A stretch of DNA of 44,472 bases. Origin: Azonexus sp. (GTDB lineage: Bacteria > Pseudomonadota > Gammaproteobacteria > Burkholderiales > Rhodocyclaceae). Both the position numbers and the translations under genes were made by a program. Below the pieces are notes generated by a model. It had not been told where the DNA came from. It saw only the letters and a program-made list of their open reading frames with translations, and did not search any database. The DNA lies in assembly GCF_023150235.1 (NCBI RefSeq), contig NZ_JAKLLH010000032.1:1-44472 (forward strand). The letters run 5' to 3'. The stretch's first letter is position 1, and each line of letters opens with the position of its first letter. Positions 1-8,440 of the stretch are shown in pieces.

Positions 1-1
1 G

Positions 2-142
2 TTCATCGGCTCGCAGATTACGATCCACGCTTCCTCCCCACGCTCGGTCACCCTCACGCAGTTGCGCTTCACTTCGTTCGCTGTGATCAACTTGCGGCGG
101 GACTTGCACCCGCAGGAGTGCGCCCATGCTGGGCGCACATAA
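2..142 (+). other. Truncated unidentified open frame at window edge
   Basis: An uninterrupted frame enters from the left edge and ends at a TAA at 140-142; its last residues read LRRDLHPQECAHAGRT. The opposite strand is also open here, with a frame containing ITANEVKRNCVRVTERGEE that runs off the window, so the coding strand cannot be decided. I do not recognise the product. The stretch looks like the end of a repeated accessory sequence rather than a core gene, and it is followed directly by a terminator hairpin. Confidence 0.2.
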
Positions 143-144
143 CT

Positions 145-170
145 AAAAAGCCCCTTATTAGGGGCTTTTT
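145..170. terminator. Bidirectional rho-independent terminator
   Basis: AAAAAGCCCC, a six-base loop TTATTA, then GGGGCTTTTT form a perfect 10-bp stem with A and T tracts at the two ends, so it can work in both directions. It separates the truncated left-edge sequence from the helix-turn-helix gene at 309-719, which reads toward it. Confidence 0.85.
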
Positions 171-308
171 TACATGTCTTTTTGAGCTTTGATTTCTAGC
201 TCACCCATAAAGCAAGCTTAGGCCGGATTTCTGGTTGGGTTCAGCACTTCACCCTATGCCACCACAGAAAACGGCTCACAATTGATTTGAAGCCATTTTC
301 GGCCACAT

Positions 309-719
309 TCACATCTTGGTCTTGGTAAAAGTGCTATCCGAAGAGTTGATAGACATGCTCTGCTCCAGACTGGACTTCCGAATCACAGCAACGACCTGCC
401 AACAACGGAAAGCCCACCAGTTTTTTTCAAGCAAACCTTTGGTTGCCTTCTTCTGGGCCCTGTTCAACTTGTCAGGGGACTGGGCTATTTCTGTTTTTGA
501 GTGCTGTCTGGCCATGCCGGATAAATACTTGGCCAGCTCATAGATAGACACCTTCACCCTGTTACCAATCTTCTCAACTGGAATAGGGAACTTACCCTCG
601 CTCCGAAGGTTGGCCTGCTGGCCTACCGATATGCCGATCACCGTAGCCAGGTCGGCAGGGTCCAACAGCACTTTTGGACCAAACTGACTCCGAAGGTCAG
701 CAAGAATTGTGTCGAACAT
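309..719 (-). CDS. Small helix-turn-helix DNA-binding protein, accessory
   Basis: 136 residues. The N-terminal half (about 18-68) reads LLDPADLATVIGISVGQQANLRSEGKFP followed by KIGNRVKVSIYELAKYL, the layout of MerR/AlpA/excisionase-type helix-turn-helix proteins: a helix pair, a short wing and a Tyr-Glu-Leu helix. The C-terminal half is basic and polar with no recognised domain. Base composition is well below the neighbouring core genes, which suggests acquired DNA. No other phage or plasmid gene is visible in the window here, so whether it is a plasmid, phage or stand-alone regulator cannot be said. Confidence 0.6.
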   Translation of the reverse strand: MFDTILADLRSQFGPKVLLDPADLATVIGISVGQQANLRSEGKFPIPVEKIGNRVKVSIYELAKYLSGMARQHSKTEIAQSPDKLNRAQKKATKGLLEKNWWAFRCWQVVAVIRKSSLEQSMSINSSDSTFTKTKM

Positions 720-890
720 AGAAACACACTAGAAACACAGAGCCCGCCTGATTCGGCCTGATTTCAACTGATTGTTGTAAAAATGCAACTTTAAAAACAC
801 CAATGAAATCAACAACTTAATCCACTAGACGCAACTCAAAAGCTATGCTATGGTGATCACACAGGTCGCCCATTTGGAATGTCCGGCCAT

Positions 891-932
891 GCTGACCCTT
901 TCAATAACAATGCGGTAAAAGCTAACCCTTTA
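891..932. repeat. Direct repeat GCTRACCCTTT, possible mobile-element end
   Basis: GCTGACCCTTT at 891-901 and GCTAACCCTTT at 921-931 are near-identical direct repeats spaced 30 bases apart. They lie exactly where composition changes from AT-rich (left) to GC-rich (right). Spaced terminal repeats of this kind occur at the ends of IS21-family elements, but no transposase is present, so this is at most a relic. The rest of the 720-1011 gap shows nothing else I can name. Confidence 0.25.
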
Positions 933-1011
933 TTTTAGCGCGAAAGGCGGGTGCGGCGAACCGCCGGCCGCAGGACAGGTCTCAGGACTATCTGCACTCC
1001 GGAGTTTGGCC

Positions 1012-1347
1012 ATGAGCACCTGCACCCTCGGCGACCGTCACTGCCAAGCCTGCGAAGGCGGCATCGCGCCCCTGAGCGCCGCTGCCGTCCGCGACCAGCT
1101 GGCCAACCTGCCCGGCTGGGAAGTCGACGGTAACGGCATCGGCAAAACCTTCGTTTTCGCCAACCATTACCAGGCACTGGCCTTCGTCAATGCCCTGGCC
1201 TGGATTTCGCACCGCGAAGACCACCACCCGGAGACTCGCGTCGGTTACCGCGAGGTGCGCGTGCACTACTCGACGCACGCGATTGACGGACTCTCGGACA
1301 ACGACCTGATCTGTGCCGCCAAGGTCGAGAAGTTGATGAATCTGTAG
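1012..1347 (+). CDS. phhB: Pterin-4a-carbinolamine dehydratase
   Basis: 111 residues, the usual size for 4a-hydroxytetrahydrobiopterin dehydratase. The enzyme dehydrates the carbinolamine formed by phenylalanine hydroxylase and so recycles the pterin cofactor. The active-site signature is present as EDHHPE followed by VHYSTHAIDGLSDND, supplying the three conserved histidines. The N terminus carries the Cys-rich CTLGDRHCQACEGG stretch seen in proteobacterial members. The ATG at 1012 is chosen because GGAG at 1001-1004 sits 7 bases upstream; a TTG at 1006 is too close to it. The gene is convergent with tsaC. No phenylalanine hydroxylase gene is in the window. Confidence 0.93.
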   Translation: MSTCTLGDRHCQACEGGIAPLSAAAVRDQLANLPGWEVDGNGIGKTFVFANHYQALAFVNALAWISHREDHHPETRVGYREVRVHYSTHAIDGLSDNDLICAAKVEKLMNL

Positions 1348-1371
1348 CCTGGGCCAAGCGGGGAAATTCGC

Positions 1372-1399
1372 GCTTTTACACGGTCGACCGTGCAAAAGC
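1372..1399. repeat. GGTCGACCGTG palindrome, intergenic copy
   Basis: GCTTTT, one base, CACGGTCGACCGTG, one base, AAAAGC form a 28-base palindrome broken only at the paired positions next to the core. It lies between the convergent 3' ends of phhB and tsaC, and the flanking T and A tracts could make it a bidirectional terminator. The same core recurs elsewhere in the window (for example 31728-31755 and inside hypF). Confidence 0.75.
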
Positions 1400-1442
1400 A
1401 CCAAAACCGATGAAGCTTTCTGCGTTGCCGTCCGTGCCCGAC

Positions 1443-2441
1443 TCAGGCGCCGCCGGAACCGGCGGCGGCGCGGCGCAGGCGGTCGGCGACGGCGGCCCAC
1501 TCGGCGCCTGTCGGCAGCGACTCGACGACGATCAGGTCGACGCCGGCGTGGTCCATGTCGCGCAATGCGGCGTAAAGGTCATGCGCGTAGCCGACCGGAT
1601 CGGCCGGCAGCAGCCGCCAGACGTGCGGCATCCCGGCCTGCGGCGGCTGATTGGGGCTGATCACCGCGCACTTGCCGCCGCGATGACGCTGGGCATTGAG
1701 AAAGTCGAGCAGGCGCTCGCCGGCGACCAGGCGCAACGGCGTCAGCGGCGCGTAGTGGGCCTCGAGCGAGCCGGAAACCCGCGGTGCGCCGTGGCTGATT
1801 TCGATGGCCGGCACGCGGCCGAGCACCGCTTCCAGATGTTGCGGCGAAATGTGGCCGGGGCGCAGCACCACCGGTTCGCCGCGCGAGCAGTCGATGATCG
1901 TCGATTCGATGCCGACCGCGCAGGCGCCGCCGTCGAGAATCAACGGCACGGCGTCGCCCAGCTCCTCGGCGACGTGCGCCGCCGTGGTCGGGCTGATCCG
2001 GCCGAAACGGTTGGCCGACGGCGCGGCGATGCCGGCGGCGGCCCCGGGACGGGCGGCGGCAAAGCGGCGCAGCAATTCGAGCGCAACCGGATGTCCCGGC
2101 ACACGCAGGCCGACGGTCTCCTGGCCGCCGGTGACGGCGTCCGGCACCCAGGCCTGTTTCTTCAGGATCAAGGTCAGCGGGCCGGGCCAGAAGGTTTCCA
2201 TCAATTCCCAGGCGACCGCCGGCACCTGCTCGGCCCATTGGTCGACGGCATCGTGGCCGGCGACATGAACGATCAGCGGATGGTCGGCCGGGCGGCCCTT
2301 GGCGGCGAAGATTTTGGCCACCGCCGCCGGATTGGCGGCATCGGCGCCCAGGCCATAGACCGTCTCGGTCGGCAGGCCGACCAGTTCGCCGGCGAGCAGC
2401 AACTCGACGGCGCGGGCGAAATCGGCGGCGCTCGGAACCAT
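1443..2441 (-). CDS. tsaC: L-threonylcarbamoyladenylate synthase, Sua5 type
   Basis: 332 residues. It makes threonylcarbamoyl-AMP from threonine, bicarbonate and ATP for the t6A modification of ANN-decoding tRNAs. The YrdC domain (about 5-200) has the KGRP...HPL nucleotide-binding segment near residue 48 and the APSANRFGRISPT motif. A C-terminal extension of about 110 residues (starting around SGSLEAHYAPLTPL) is the extra Sua5 domain, so this is the long Sua5 form rather than the short TsaC form. The frame is open further upstream, but the ATG at 2441 overlaps the purK stop by one base (TGATG), pointing to translational coupling. It is the last gene of the folD-purE-ORF6N-purK-tsaC operon. 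Confidence 0.93.
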   Translation of the reverse strand: MVPSAADFARAVELLLAGELVGLPTETVYGLGADAANPAAVAKIFAAKGRPADHPLIVHVAGHDAVDQWAEQVPAVAWELMETFWPGPLTLILKKQAWVPDAVTGGQETVGLRVPGHPVALELLRRFAAARPGAAAGIAAPSANRFGRISPTTAAHVAEELGDAVPLILDGGACAVGIESTIIDCSRGEPVVLRPGHISPQHLEAVLGRVPAIEISHGAPRVSGSLEAHYAPLTPLRLVAGERLLDFLNAQRHRGGKCAVISPNQPPQAGMPHVWRLLPADPVGYAHDLYAALRDMDHAGVDLIVVESLPTGAEWAAVADRLRRAAAGSGGA

Positions 2442-3583
2442 CAGTCCTTGATACCGATGGCGGCACGGGCGGCGAGCGCAGCCTGCTGCACCTGCGCCGG
2501 ATCGTTGCCGATCACGGTGAAGTGGCCCATCTTGCGGCCGGGGCGGGCGTGGTGCTTGCCGTACAGATGTAGTTTCAGGTTCGGAAGCGCGTGCAGCTTG
2601 GCCCAATCCGGCTCGCGGTAAGTATCGCCGTCGTACCACAGGTCGCCGAGCAGATTGACCATCACCGACGCCGAATGCGCACGCGCTTCGCCCAGCGGCA
2701 GGCCGCACAGGGCGCGCACCTGCTGCTCGAACTGGTCGGTGACGCAGGCATCGATGGTGTAGTGGCCGCTGTTGTGCGGGCGCGGCGCCATTTCGTTGAC
2801 CAGCAGCTGGCCCCGACTGACGAAGAACTCGACGCCCATGGTGCCGATGTAGCCGAGCTTTTCGGCAATCCGGGCAGCGATGTCCTCGGCGTCGCTCATC
2901 ACGCAGCCGCTGGCGCGTGCCGGCACGATCGAGACATCGAGGATGCCACGGGTGTGCTGGTTCTCGCCGGTCGGGAAGCAGGCGACCCGGCCGTTTTCAT
3001 CGCGCGCCAGCACCACCGAAACTTCGTAGTCGAGCGGCAGGCGCTGTTCGAGCACGCATTGCTCGCCCTTGAAATGACCGAAAGCGAGCAGGGCTTCCTC
3101 GACGTTGTTAACTGTCGCTTGCCCCTTGCCGTCGTAGCCGAAGCGGGCGACCTTGAGGATCGCCGGGAAGAGGCTGGCCGGCGCTGCTTTCAGGTCGTTT
3201 TCGTTGTTGACCGTGAGGAAGGGGCCATGCGGGAAACCGTTGTCGCGCAGGAAGCTCTTTTCGCTGACCCGATGCTGGCAAATCGCGACGGCACCGGCGT
3301 GCGGACGCACCGGCACGAATTTGGCCAGGTAGTCGAGGGTGCCGGCCGGCACGTTCTCGAACTCGGTGGTGATCGCCGCGCAACCGGCGGCGAATTCGTC
3401 GAGTGCCGCGTAGTCGTCGTAAGCGACGCAGAAATGCCGCTCGGCGATCTGCGCCGCCGGGCTGTTTTTATCCGGGTCAAGGACCCAGACCTGGTAGCCC
3501 AATTCATGGGCGGCGGCAACGAAGAAGCGGCCGAGCTGGCCGCCACCGAGCATGCCCAGCGTCGCGGGCGGAAGAATCGTCAT
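2441..3583 (-). CDS. purK: N5-carboxyaminoimidazole ribonucleotide synthase
   Basis: 380 residues, normal PurK length. This ATP-grasp enzyme carboxylates aminoimidazole ribonucleotide to N5-CAIR, the substrate of PurE, in de novo purine synthesis. The N-terminal LGMLGGGQLGRF loop, the VLDPD end of the first Rossmann unit, the central EQRLPLDYEVSVVLAR segment and the NEMAPRPHNSGHYTIDAC signature are all visible. The gene is separated from its partner purE by a phage-type ORF6N gene, an unusual break in the standard purEK pair. It overlaps tsaC by one base. Confidence 0.96.
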   Translation of the reverse strand: MTILPPATLGMLGGGQLGRFFVAAAHELGYQVWVLDPDKNSPAAQIAERHFCVAYDDYAALDEFAAGCAAITTEFENVPAGTLDYLAKFVPVRPHAGAVAICQHRVSEKSFLRDNGFPHGPFLTVNNENDLKAAPASLFPAILKVARFGYDGKGQATVNNVEEALLAFGHFKGEQCVLEQRLPLDYEVSVVLARDENGRVACFPTGENQHTRGILDVSIVPARASGCVMSDAEDIAARIAEKLGYIGTMGVEFFVSRGQLLVNEMAPRPHNSGHYTIDACVTDQFEQQVRALCGLPLGEARAHSASVMVNLLGDLWYDGDTYREPDWAKLHALPNLKLHLYGKHHARPGRKMGHFTVIGNDPAQVQQAALAARAAIGIKD

Positions 3584-3585
3584 TT

Positions 3586-4119
3586 TTAATCCTCGGAATC
3601 GCGGATGAAGCCAATCTGGCGAGAAGGCGAAACCGGCGGCGTTGCCATCTGCCGGATGGTCGCCACCAAGGTGGACAAGGTGTTATCGTGCCGGGCAACG
3701 TGCGCCTCAAGTTCGTCAAGTCGCTCCGCCAGATCCTGATGCTCAACCAGCAATTGACGCAAGCGCACGAAAGCCCGCACCACAAATACGCTCATTTCAA
3801 CGGCACGGGGGCTGTTTAACACACTGGCGACCATGATGGCTCCATGCTCCGTAAACACACGGGGCAGATGCGGTGAGTATTTGAGCCTGGCGAGGTGATC
3901 ACAATTTGTGATGACCTCTTGCTTCTCCTCTTTGGTCAGCACAAACGAAAAATCCACGGGAAAACGTTCGAGATTCCGTTTCACTGCTTGATTGAGTGCT
4001 CTCGCTTCTACGCCGTACAACTCAGCCAGATCGCTGTCGATCATGACACGCTCACCTCGCAGCACCAAAATACGCTGCTGCATCGCGTCACCATCAAAAC
4101 GCATGGCCGCCTCTGTCAT
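3586..4119 (-). CDS. ORF6N-domain protein inserted in the purine operon
   Basis: 177 residues. The first 90 or so match the ORF6N domain known from phage antirepressor-like proteins: ILVLRGERVMIDSDLAELYGVEARALNQAVKRNLERFP, then FVLTKEE...NCDHLARLKYSPHLPRVFTEHGAIMVASVLNSPRAVEMSVFVVRAFVRLR. The C-terminal part (about 115-150) is a predicted coiled coil (DLAERLDELEAHVARHDNTLSTL). It starts 3 bases after the purE stop, with GGAAG inside the end of purE as a plausible ribosome site, and stops just before purK, so it is read as part of the purine operon. Family members bind DNA, but target and role here are unknown. Confidence 0.85.
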   Translation of the reverse strand: MTEAAMRFDGDAMQQRILVLRGERVMIDSDLAELYGVEARALNQAVKRNLERFPVDFSFVLTKEEKQEVITNCDHLARLKYSPHLPRVFTEHGAIMVASVLNSPRAVEMSVFVVRAFVRLRQLLVEHQDLAERLDELEAHVARHDNTLSTLVATIRQMATPPVSPSRQIGFIRDSED

Positions 4120-4122
4120 GAA

Positions 4123-4632
4123 TCACACTTCCGGCAGCTTCATGCCCAGCACCTTGTCGGTCTGAGCCTGACGGAAAGCCTGCAGCTTGGCGTTGAGCGC
4201 GGCATCACTGTTGGCCAGCATCGCCACCGCGAACAGCGCGGCGTTGGCGGCGCCGGCTTCGCCAATCGCGAAGGTGGCGACCGGGATGCCCTTGGGCATC
4301 TGCACGATGCTGTGCAGCGAATCGACCCCGGACAACGCCCGCGACTGCACCGGCACGCCGAGCACCGGCACCGTCGTTTTGGCGGCGAGCATGCCCGGCA
4401 GGTGGGCGGCACCGCCGGCGCCGGCGATGATCGCCTGCAAGCCGCGCGGCCCGGCCTGCTCGGCGTATTCAAAGAGCAGGTCGGGGGTACGGTGAGCGGA
4501 AACGACGCGGGCTTCAAAAGCGACGCCGAAATCCTTGAGGATCACGGCGGCGGCCTGCATCGTCGGCCAGTCGGAGTCGGAACCCATGACGATGCCGACG
4601 GAAATTTTCCGGGTTTGCGCCCTATCGCTCAT
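4123..4632 (-). CDS. purE: N5-carboxyaminoimidazole ribonucleotide mutase
   Basis: 169 residues, class I PurE length. It moves the carboxyl group of N5-CAIR to C4 to give CAIR, the step after PurK. The substrate loop [17 protein letters not shown], the [15 protein letters not shown] segment with the catalytic histidine and the [16 protein letters not shown] loop are all intact. The ATG overlaps the folD stop by four bases (ATGA), indicating translational coupling. Downstream comes the ORF6N gene and only then purK. Confidence 0.96.
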   Translation of the reverse strand: MSDRAQTRKISVGIVMGSDSDWPTMQAAAVILKDFGVAFEARVVSAHRTPDLLFEYAEQAGPRGLQAIIAGAGGAAHLPGMLAAKTTVPVLGVPVQSRALSGVDSLHSIVQMPKGIPVATFAIGEAGAANAALFAVAMLANSDAALNAKLQAFRQAQTDKVLGMKLPEV

Positions 4633-5513
4633 TTGCGCGCACCTGCCTCAACGGCTGCCTTGCGCTCGGCCGCTTCGATGGTGTTGGCCAGCAGCATGGT
4701 GATGGTCATCGGGCCGACACCGCCCGGCACCGGCGTGATCTGGCCGGCGACATTCAGACAGTCTTCGTAATCGACGTCGCCGCACAGCTTGCCCGCATCT
4801 GGCCCTTCTTGCAGACGATTGATGCCGACGTCGATGACCACGGCGCCCGGCTTGAGCATGTCGCCCTTGACGAACTTCGGCTTGCCGACGGCAGCGACGA
4901 CGATGTCGGCGCGCCGGGTATGGAAGTTCAGATCGCGGGTCTTGGAGTGGCAGACCGTCACGGTGGCACCGGCGTTGATCAGCAGCATCGCCATGGGTTT
5001 ACCCACGATGTTGGAACGGCCGATGACCACGGCTTCCTGGCCGGTCAGATCGACATTGCCCTTCTCGAACATCTTCATCACGCCGTACGGGGTACAGGGG
5101 ATGAAGCGCGGCGCGCCTTGCGACAGGGCCCCGACGTTCTCGGCGTGGAAGCCATCGACGTCCTTCTCGGCGGAAATGGCTTCGAGCACTTTCTCTTCGT
5201 CGAAGTGCCTGGGCAGCGGCAGCTGCACCAGGATGCCGTGGATGGACGGATCGGCGTTGAGTTCGGCGATCTTGTCGAGCACCACCTGCTGATCGACGTC
5301 TTTGTCGTACACGATCTTTTCGGAATGCATGCCGATGGCCAGGCAGCCATTGACCTTGTTCTTCACATAGACCTGGGAGGCCGGGTCTTCGCCGACCAGA
5401 ATGACCACCAGCCCGGGCTGGTGCCCCTGGGCAGTCAGCGTTTCCACACGGGCCTTGAAGCTCTGGCGCAGTTCTTCCGCCAGCGCCTTGCCATCGATAA
5501 TTTGTGCCGTCAT
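4629..5513 (-). CDS. folD: Bifunctional methylenetetrahydrofolate dehydrogenase/cyclohydrolase
   Basis: 294 residues, standard FolD length. It interconverts 5,10-methylene-, methenyl- and 10-formyl-tetrahydrofolate, supplying formyl groups for purine synthesis, which suits its place ahead of purE and purK. Visible motifs: YVKNKVNGC with the catalytic lysine, the QLPLPRHF loop, [21 protein letters not shown] in the NADP fold, and the C-terminal [13 protein letters not shown] signature. The frame is open upstream, but the ATG at 5513 begins the conserved [12 protein letters not shown] start. As first gene of the leftward operon it probably has its promoter in 5514-5665, downstream of the iorB terminator. 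Confidence 0.96.
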   Translation of the reverse strand: MTAQIIDGKALAEELRQSFKARVETLTAQGHQPGLVVILVGEDPASQVYVKNKVNGCLAIGMHSEKIVYDKDVDQQVVLDKIAELNADPSIHGILVQLPLPRHFDEEKVLEAISAEKDVDGFHAENVGALSQGAPRFIPCTPYGVMKMFEKGNVDLTGQEAVVIGRSNIVGKPMAMLLINAGATVTVCHSKTRDLNFHTRRADIVVAAVGKPKFVKGDMLKPGAVVIDVGINRLQEGPDAGKLCGDVDYEDCLNVAGQITPVPGGVGPMTITMLLANTIEAAERKAAVEAGARK

Positions 5514-5527
5514 CGTCGCATCCAAGC

Positions 5528-5563
5528 AAAAAGAAAAAGGGGAAAGGCCGGGCCTTTCCCTTT
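5528..5563 (-). terminator. Rho-independent terminator after iorB
   Basis: On the minus strand AAAGGGAAAGGCC and GGCCTTTCCCCTTT pair (one base bulged) and are followed by a T-rich run TTTTTCTTTTTG. It lies between the iorB stop and the folD start and should separate the two transcripts. Confidence 0.8.
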
Positions 5564-5665
5564 GAACTTTCAGGATTTTACCAGAGACCGGCAGCTTGGT
5601 CGCCGCCGGCGCAGCCGGTTGGCGACTGCAGCGACGACCGGGAATGCCGGTCACCCCGAATACGC

Positions 5666-6274
5666 TCAGGCAGCGGAGGCGGCATCCGAGACGGCGGCAC
5701 GCCCCGCCTCGAATGCACGGCGGTTGAGCTCGACCAGCTTTTCGCCCTTGCGCTGAAAACGCCGCAGCACGCAGGCGAGCAGATCGTCGGCCGGGAACGG
5801 CAGGTGGTCGGCGATGGCGCCGAGCATCACGGTATTGCCGAGGCGAATTTCGCCGAGTTCGAGCGCAATCGAAGTTGCGTCGAAGGCAACCACGTCGGTA
5901 CCGGCAGCACGGATCGCGGCAATCGGATCTTCCGGATAATCGAAGAGACCGAGTTCGACCACCGGCGGCACCAGCCGCGAGTTGTTGGCCAGTGCAATGG
6001 CGCCCGGCCGCAGCATGTGCCGCCAGCGCAGGGCTTCGGCCGCCTCGAAGGCAAGCAGGACATCGGCCTCGCCCGGAGCAATCTGCGGCGACTGGACCTT
6101 GGGCCCGAAGCGCAGGTGCGACGAAACCACACCGCCACGTTGCGCCATGCCGGCGACCTCGGTTTTCTTGGCGTCGTGGCCGAGCGCGATCGCGGCCTCG
6201 GCGAGAATCTCGGTGGCGGTCATCACCCCCTGACCGCCGATGCCGACGACGAGGATATTGCTGGTCGTGCTCAT
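5666..6274 (-). CDS. iorB: Indolepyruvate ferredoxin oxidoreductase beta subunit
   Basis: 202 residues. It is the gamma-type subunit of the 2-oxoacid:ferredoxin oxidoreductase superfamily, partner of IorA; together they oxidatively decarboxylate aryl pyruvates from aromatic amino acids to aryl-acetyl-CoA and reduce ferredoxin. Motifs: [23 protein letters not shown] at the N terminus, [22 protein letters not shown], and [17 protein letters not shown]. The ATG at 6274 overlaps the iorA stop by four bases; the open frame further upstream lies inside iorA. A terminator follows at 5528-5563. Confidence 0.93.
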   Translation of the reverse strand: MSTTSNILVVGIGGQGVMTATEILAEAAIALGHDAKKTEVAGMAQRGGVVSSHLRFGPKVQSPQIAPGEADVLLAFEAAEALRWRHMLRPGAIALANNSRLVPPVVELGLFDYPEDPIAAIRAAGTDVVAFDATSIALELGEIRLGNTVMLGAIADHLPFPADDLLACVLRRFQRKGEKLVELNRRAFEAGRAAVSDAASAA

Positions 6275-8145
6275 ACCGCGCAGCCTCCCTTGGTCATCAA
6301 CTTGATCGGCGATACCGGCACATAATGCTGGATCGCATCCGGCGCGCAAGGTTGCAGGCAGAGGCCGCAGCCGGTGCACACCGACGACTCGATGCGCACG
6401 AAGGCGAGATCGACCTCGCGCCCGGAAGCCTTGGTCTGCTTGCCGCGGCGGGTGACATGGATGGCCGGGCAGCCGACGTCAAGGCAGTTGCCGCAACCGG
6501 TGCACTTGTCGTCATGCACTTCGTAAGGCTTGAGCTTGTGGTAGTCCTTGATCAGCACGCAGGGCTGGTCGGTGATGATCACCGACACGTCCGGCACCTT
6601 GACTTCGTCGCGAACGGTCTTGAACAAAACCGGCAATTCGTAGGGGTTGACCGTGTGAATGCGCTCCTGCTTGACCCCGAGAGCGGCGCAGAGCTTGGCG
6701 AAGTCGACCCGTGGCGCATCCTCGCCGTAGATGTCGCGGCCGTTGCCAGGATTGTCCTGGCCGCCGGTCATGCCGACCGCGCGGTTGTCGAGCAGCAGCA
6801 CGGTGACGTTGGCCTTGTTGTAGACCATGTCGAGCAGGCCCTGCATGCCCATGTGCAGGAAGGTCGAGTCGCCGATCACCGCAACGATGCGCTTGTCCTT
6901 GTCGCTCTCGCCACGGCCTTTGTCCATGCCCAGCGCGATGCCCATCGAGGCGCCCATCGAGACACAGGTATCCATCGCCTGCCAAGGGTGGCCGGCACCG
7001 AGGGTATAGCAGCCGATGTCGCCGGAGATGTTGAGATTGCGCACCTGCGACAAGGTGTAATAGACGCCCAGGTGCGGACAGGCGACACACATCGTCGGTG
7101 GCCGCGGGAAGACCTTGGCCGGTGCGGGCGGAATATCCGGGACCGGTTCGCCCAGCAGACGGGCAATCGCCGGCTTCAGCACATTCGGCGACAGTTCGCC
7201 CTGCAAAGGCAGGATTTCCTTGCCGACAACGGCAATCCCGCGCGCCTTCAACTCGGTTTCGACCAGCGGCTCGACTTCCTCGACCACCACCACCTGCTCG
7301 ACCAGCGCCGCCAGTTCGCGGCACTTGTCGAAAGGCAGCGGGCAGGAGAAGCCCAGCTTCAGCACCGGTGCCTCGGGAAAGGCTTCGCGCACGTGCTCGA
7401 AAGCCGGACCGGAAGTGATGAAACCAACCCGGCGGTCGCTGCCGGCAACGATGTAATTGAGCGGCGACTGTTCGGCCGCGCTGCGCAATTCACCGTCGCG
7501 CTTGAACATCAGCGGAATACGTCGCCCGGCATTGCCGGGAACCATGACGAAACGCGCCGGATCCTTTTTGAAGCCGGCACCGGCGCGCGATGCGCGCTCA
7601 CCGACGACGACCAGGCCCTTGACGTGATTGATGCGAGTGGTCATGCGCAGGATCACCGGCACCTGGAACTGCTCGGAGAGCTCGTAGGCCGCCAGGGTCA
7701 TGGCATAGGCTTCCTGCGAATCGGCCGGCTCGAAGACCGGCACATGCGCGAAACGCCCCCAGAAGCGTGAATCCTGCTCATTCTGCGACGACGACAACCC
7801 GACATCGTCGGCAATCGCAATCACCAGACCGCCGACCACGCCGGTCAAGGTCAGGGTCATCAGCGCATCCGAGGCGACGTTCATCCCGACATGCTTCATG
7901 CAGCAGAAAGCGCGCGAGCCGGCGTAAGCGGCGCCGATTGCCACTTCCAGCGAAACCTTTTCGTTGACCGACCACTCGGCATAGATATCAGGATAGGTCG
8001 AGAGGACTTCAAGCATCTCGGTCGCCGGCGTGCCCGGATAAGCGGCGGCGACCCGAGTGCCGGCCTCCCAAACAGCGCGGGCAACGGCTTCGTTACCGGA
8101 CAAAAAGAGCCGGCTGGCAGCCGGTGCGGGCATGACTGCGGCCAT
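6271..8145 (-). CDS. iorA: Indolepyruvate ferredoxin oxidoreductase alpha subunit
   Basis: 624 residues, normal IorA length. The N-terminal pyrimidine-binding domain ([29 protein letters not shown]) is followed by the thiamine diphosphate domain with [15 protein letters not shown] and [17 protein letters not shown]. Two 4Fe-4S motifs close the protein: [13 protein letters not shown] and [16 protein letters not shown]. Oxygen-sensitive ferredoxin chemistry fits the candidate FNR box at 8204-8217 upstream. An in-frame ATG four codons downstream is possible; the first ATG has GGGGG close upstream. The gene is divergent from aceE. Confidence 0.95.
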   Translation of the reverse strand: MAAVMPAPAASRLFLSGNEAVARAVWEAGTRVAAAYPGTPATEMLEVLSTYPDIYAEWSVNEKVSLEVAIGAAYAGSRAFCCMKHVGMNVASDALMTLTLTGVVGGLVIAIADDVGLSSSQNEQDSRFWGRFAHVPVFEPADSQEAYAMTLAAYELSEQFQVPVILRMTTRINHVKGLVVVGERASRAGAGFKKDPARFVMVPGNAGRRIPLMFKRDGELRSAAEQSPLNYIVAGSDRRVGFITSGPAFEHVREAFPEAPVLKLGFSCPLPFDKCRELAALVEQVVVVEEVEPLVETELKARGIAVVGKEILPLQGELSPNVLKPAIARLLGEPVPDIPPAPAKVFPRPPTMCVACPHLGVYYTLSQVRNLNISGDIGCYTLGAGHPWQAMDTCVSMGASMGIALGMDKGRGESDKDKRIVAVIGDSTFLHMGMQGLLDMVYNKANVTVLLLDNRAVGMTGGQDNPGNGRDIYGEDAPRVDFAKLCAALGVKQERIHTVNPYELPVLFKTVRDEVKVPDVSVIITDQPCVLIKDYHKLKPYEVHDDKCTGCGNCLDVGCPAIHVTRRGKQTKASGREVDLAFVRIESSVCTGCGLCLQPCAPDAIQHYVPVSPIKLMTKGGCAV

Positions 8146-8203
8146 GTAACCCCCAGAAAAAGTGGAAAAACCGCGATTCTAGGAAGGACTTGCCTGCCCC
8201 CGG

Positions 8204-8217
8204 TTGATGTAACTCAA
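8204..8217 (-). promoter_or_regulatory. Candidate FNR-type box upstream of iorAB
   Basis: TTGATGTAACTCAA matches the FNR consensus TTGAT-N4-ATCAA at nine of ten defined bases. Its centre is about 65 bases before the iorA ATG, a distance compatible with activation of a start site near 8170. The remainder of the 8146-8440 gap presumably holds the aceE promoter; I see no other clear site. Confidence 0.5.
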
Positions 8218-8440
8218 TCAACAGCCAATTGAAGCCATTTCCTGTATCGCTTTCAACCGAACATGCGGAATACGAAAAAAATCACTCGACCGTATTGCGC
8301 AATGCGAATTCAGTTTTTACAATGCGGAAAATCATTCTTGGACAAAGGGAGTACCCGGATACCCCGGTGACTCCCGAAAGCGTTAGAGTTGTCGCGCCCA
8401 CCCGGCACGACATAAGAGCAACCACCGTAGGAGACGAACC

